Source: JBBIPA01 sp963820495 (GTDB taxonomy: Bacteria; Chloroflexota; Dehalococcoidia; GIF9; UBA5629). From it: DNA of 64,000 bases. Position 1 is the first letter of the stretch, and each line of letters begins with the position of its first letter. The stretch spans positions 1,116,001 through 1,180,000 of the forward strand of contig CAWGAF010000001.1 in assembly GCA_963820495.1 (NCBI GenBank), given 5' to 3'. Below are positions 61,745-64,000 of the stretch, piece after piece. A program made the position numbers and the translations under genes. The notes under the pieces were generated by a model that saw only the letters and a list, made by a program, of their open reading frames with translations, was not told the origin of the DNA and made no database searches.

Positions 61745-63045
61745 TAGTTTTGTCCTCCCAAGTTATAGAAAGCTTCTTTGCCAGCAAAGTGAGCCATGGC
61801 TCCGAGTTCCTCTTCTATGAGGAGAAGCCGATTGTATTTTACCACTCTTTCGCTGCGGCAGGGAGCACCGGTTTTTATGAAGCCGGCATCAACGGCTACT
61901 GACAGGTCAGCAATAAAGGAGTCCTCGGTTTCACCAGAGCGATGGCTGATGATGGTAGTCCAGCCTGCCTGACGAGCCATCTTTATGGCGGCTAACGTTT
62001 CAGTGAGTGTACCTATCTGGTTGGGCTTTATTAGAATCGAGTTGGAAGCTTTTTGGGCAATGCCTTGCTGCAGCCGCTTGACATTGGTGGTGTAGAGGTC
62101 ATCGCCAACCAGTTGCACTTTATTGCCCAGCCTGGAGGTCAATGAAGTCCAGCCAGCCCAGTCATCCTCGTCCAGCCCATCTTCAATGCTGATGAGAGGA
62201 TAGCTGGATGCCCACTTAACATAGTAATCAATCATCTGGCTGCTGGTGAGGCTGATGCCTTCTTTGGCTAATACATACTTACCATTGCTGTAGAAGCTGC
62301 TTGCTGCTGGGTCCAGAGCAATGAGACAATCACTACCAGTCTTATAACCAGCCAGATCTATGGCTTCCAGTATCAATTCCATGGCGTCCTTATTGGAAGC
62401 GACCGATGGTGCAAAGCCACCTTCATCGCCGACACTGGTGTTCAATCCTCTGTTTTTGATCGCTTTCTTAAGCGCATGATAGACTTCTGTTCCCATACGA
62501 AGCGCTTCTCTGAAGCTGGAAGTGCCTGCTGGCAATACCATGAATTCCTGAAAATCGGTGGAATCGGCTGCATGTTTGCCACCATTTAAGATATTCATCA
62601 TAGGCACTGGCAGAATGTGCTTTGCCGATTTGCCCAGATAACGATATAGGGGAGTAGCCGAGGAGTTAGCCATAGCTTTTATGGTTGCCAGAGATACACC
62701 CAAAATAGCGTTGGCGCCAAGGTTTGACTTATTGGGAGTGTTGTCAAGCTGGAGTAATTTCTGGTCTATGCTGGTGTGGTCTATCACCGACATTCCCGCA
62801 AGCTCTGGCGCAATCAATTTATTAACATTGCTGACCGCTTTGAGTACGCCAAGCCCGTTATACCTGCGCTTGTCTCCGTCCCTTAGCTCTACAGCTTCGT
62901 ACTTGCCAGTGCTGGCTCCTGAGGGCACAGCGGCAGTGCCAATGGCGCCATCGGATAATACGGCGGTAACTTCAACCGTAGGATTGCCCCGTGAGTCCAA
63001 TATCTCACGGGCGTTGATAGATTTGATGGTTACTTTAGATTTCAT
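61744..63045 (-). CDS. eno: Enolase
   Basis: 433 aa. N-terminal INAREILDSRGNPTVEV, VPSGASTGKYEAVELRDGD, metal/catalytic motifs SIEDGLDEDDW, VGDDLYTTN and LIKPNQIGTLTET, then SHRSGETED. It makes phosphoenolpyruvate. It is coupled to the MBL gene downstream. No strong Shine-Dalgarno. Confidence 0.96.
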   Translation of the reverse strand: MKSKVTIKSINAREILDSRGNPTVEVTAVLSDGAIGTAAVPSGASTGKYEAVELRDGDKRRYNGLGVLKAVSNVNKLIAPELAGMSVIDHTSIDQKLLQLDNTPNKSNLGANAILGVSLATIKAMANSSATPLYRYLGKSAKHILPVPMMNILNGGKHAADSTDFQEFMVLPAGTSSFREALRMGTEVYHALKKAIKNRGLNTSVGDEGGFAPSVASNKDAMELILEAIDLAGYKTGSDCLIALDPAASSFYSNGKYVLAKEGISLTSSQMIDYYVKWASSYPLISIEDGLDEDDWAGWTSLTSRLGNKVQLVGDDLYTTNVKRLQQGIAQKASNSILIKPNQIGTLTETLAAIKMARQAGWTTIISHRSGETEDSFIADLSVAVDAGFIKTGAPCRSERVVKYNRLLLIEEELGAMAHFAGKEAFYNLGGQN

Positions 63046-63064
63046 TCTGGAATTAATCTACTTT

Positions 63065-63559
63065 CTATCCTTTAGCCAGAGAAATGGCTTTTTCCACGGC
63101 ATCGACAGCGTCTTCTGCCTGGACTATGGACTTATCTTCCTGCCCGCTTCGGGATATCGACCAGGTCTTCAATCCGATAACGGGGATGCCGCTTTTTAGT
63201 GCGAAGGCGATCTCCGTCAGGGTACCATAGTTTCCGTCGATAGCAATGACTGCCTGGGCTGATTTCACCACGGCTATATTCCTGGCTTGGCCTACTCCCG
63301 AAGCTATGGGGACATGTACATACGGGTTTGCCGAATTTGGGTCATCGCTGGGCAGAATGCCTACGGTTAACCCTGATTCAATTGCAGCCCCGCGGCAAAC
63401 TGCCTCCATAACTCCACCCAGCCCACCGCAAACCACTGTCGCTCCCCGCCGGGCGAGTTCCCTGCCCACAGCCTCAGCCAGCAACGCCTCATCGATGGAA
63501 CATTGTGCCCCGCCGATGACGGCGATAATCAGCCTTTTATCCGAGCTGGGTTTTCCCAT
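63065..63559 (-). CDS. LOG-like Rossmann protein (TIGR00725 family)
   Basis: 164 aa from the ATG at 63559. The upstream TTG at 63601 overlaps a -10 box, so the downstream start is favoured. Motifs: IIAVIGGAQCSIDEA, GATVVCGGLGGVMEAVCRGA, GQARNIAVVKSAQAVIAIDG and GTLTEIAFALKSG, typical of the LOG/lysine-decarboxylase-like superfamily; the TIGR00725 group has no proven function. It heads the eno operon. Confidence 0.88.
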   Translation of the reverse strand: MGKPSSDKRLIIAVIGGAQCSIDEALLAEAVGRELARRGATVVCGGLGGVMEAVCRGAAIESGLTVGILPSDDPNSANPYVHVPIASGVGQARNIAVVKSAQAVIAIDGNYGTLTEIAFALKSGIPVIGLKTWSISRSGQEDKSIVQAEDAVDAVEKAISLAKG

Positions 63560-63600
63560 TTTTGGTCTGTTTAAGGCATTAGTCAGGTGTCGGGAAGCCA

Positions 63601-63609
63601 ATTATAGCA
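63601..63609 (-). promoter_or_regulatory. Extended -10 promoter of the LOG-eno-MBL-queF run
   Basis: TGCTATAAT on the minus strand, an extended -10 (TGn before TATAAT). The -35 region GGGTGA is poor, which extended -10 promoters tolerate. Confidence 0.4.
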
Positions 63610-63688
63610 TAAATGGAAACCTCTCACCCCCTGCCCCATCTCTCCTTCGAAGGGGCTTTGCACCAAAAGTGCCTTTTGTTCCAAAAGT

Positions 63689-64000
63689 CTATAAGTTGTA
63701 ATAGTTAGGTAATAGTTTCCAATATAGTTTATCAGTATCATTCACATTGTCCTTGCTTGTAATTAGAGTACAGATTATGCAATCGCTATATTTAATTACT
63801 GACATGCCAACATTTTTCAGCCCAGGGTAAGTTAATCTTATTAGTTCTCTTTTATCAGAAACCCAAGCATTAGCTATATCTGTTATGTCTGCCGTATTTA
63901 TATCCATTCCAGTACCATTTTTGATAATAAACAGGCTACCAAGATAAGTTTCACTGGGTGATGGGATTCTTTTATTACCTACAATGCAAGGGTAAACTTC
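63689..64000 (-). CDS. Unknown protein, C-terminal part (runs off right edge)
   Basis: The frame is open without stops from the right edge to a TAG at 63691-63689, 103 codons. The visible end starts EVYPCIVGNKRIPSPSETYL and finishes DTDKLYWKLLPNYYNL; it is hydrophilic with no recognised motif. An internal ATG at 63907 is unlikely to be the start because the upstream residues look coding. I do not know its family. Confidence 0.5.
   Translation of the reverse strand, partial: EVYPCIVGNKRIPSPSETYLGSLFIIKNGTGMDINTADITDIANAWVSDKRELIRLTYPGLKNVGMSVIKYSDCIICTLITSKDNVNDTDKLYWKLLPNYYNL

Overview
The window looks like a chromosomal segment of an uncultured anaerobic bacterium close to the Dehalococcoidia (Chloroflexota). 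This is an inference. It rests on the dnaA-obg-nadD-gyrB neighbourhood as I remember it from Dehalococcoides, two Wood-Ljungdahl (acetyl-CoA pathway) genes at the left edge, an archaeal-type phosphoglycerate mutase, a ferredoxin:thioredoxin reductase, a large polyferredoxin, a DUF5667/ECF-sigma pair and a TIGR03960-like radical SAM protein. No oxygen-respiration genes are present. Genes are dense and many pairs overlap by 1-4 bases.

Layout. 1-1.8 kb: acsD (cut by the edge) and acsE. 2.2-7.5 kb: gyrB, nadD, obg and dnaA, with AT-rich gaps beside dnaA that are candidate origin DNA. 7.7-10.5 kb: fmt, a YugP-like membrane protease and mazG. 10.5-18.4 kb: an accessory island on the minus strand with a PLD-nuclease/SNF2-type helicase, a NYN-domain nuclease and an Eco57I-like methyltransferase; an IS481-like element with a 6-bp target duplication is inserted between the last two. 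18.6-28.6 kb: tRNA-Pro(CGG), apgM, lysC, a NifU-domain protein, a TPR protein, gyrA, marC, a beta-propeller lipoprotein, a phosphodiesterase and ribosomal protein L25. 28.7-37.4 kb: radical SAM protein, DUF362 protein, polyferredoxin, a DnaJ-type zinc-finger miniprotein, a secreted repeat protein and a two-component system. 37.7-40.5 kb: DUF5667/ECF sigma, then glutaredoxin and FTR-rubredoxin. 40.6-48.4 kb: a phosphate regulon phoB-phoR-pstS-pstC-pstA-pstB-phoU followed by a methylglyoxal-synthase-like protein. 48.7-57 kb: nitroreductase, MFS transporter, HI0933-like flavoprotein, maf, a second large restriction-modification protein and cobO. 57-63.6 kb: a minus-strand run of LOG-like protein, enolase, metallo-beta-lactamase protein, queF, gapdh and a GH5 glycosidase. 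A partial unknown gene leaves the right edge.

The main points for a second look are: (a) the helicase-PLD / NYN / methyltransferase cassette as a possible defence system, with the IS separating the methyltransferase from a perfect 12-bp dyad; (b) direct repeats of TTAACA-like hexamers with an exact 11-bp period upstream of pstS, the methylglyoxal-synthase-like gene, the secreted repeat protein and the second response regulator, which read as PhoB/PhoP-type operators; (c) three copies of a ~115-bp MITE-like repeat with CTGAAAAA / TTTTTCAG ends, plus two clusters of short perfect hairpins. All calls come from reading the sequence; no database search was run.
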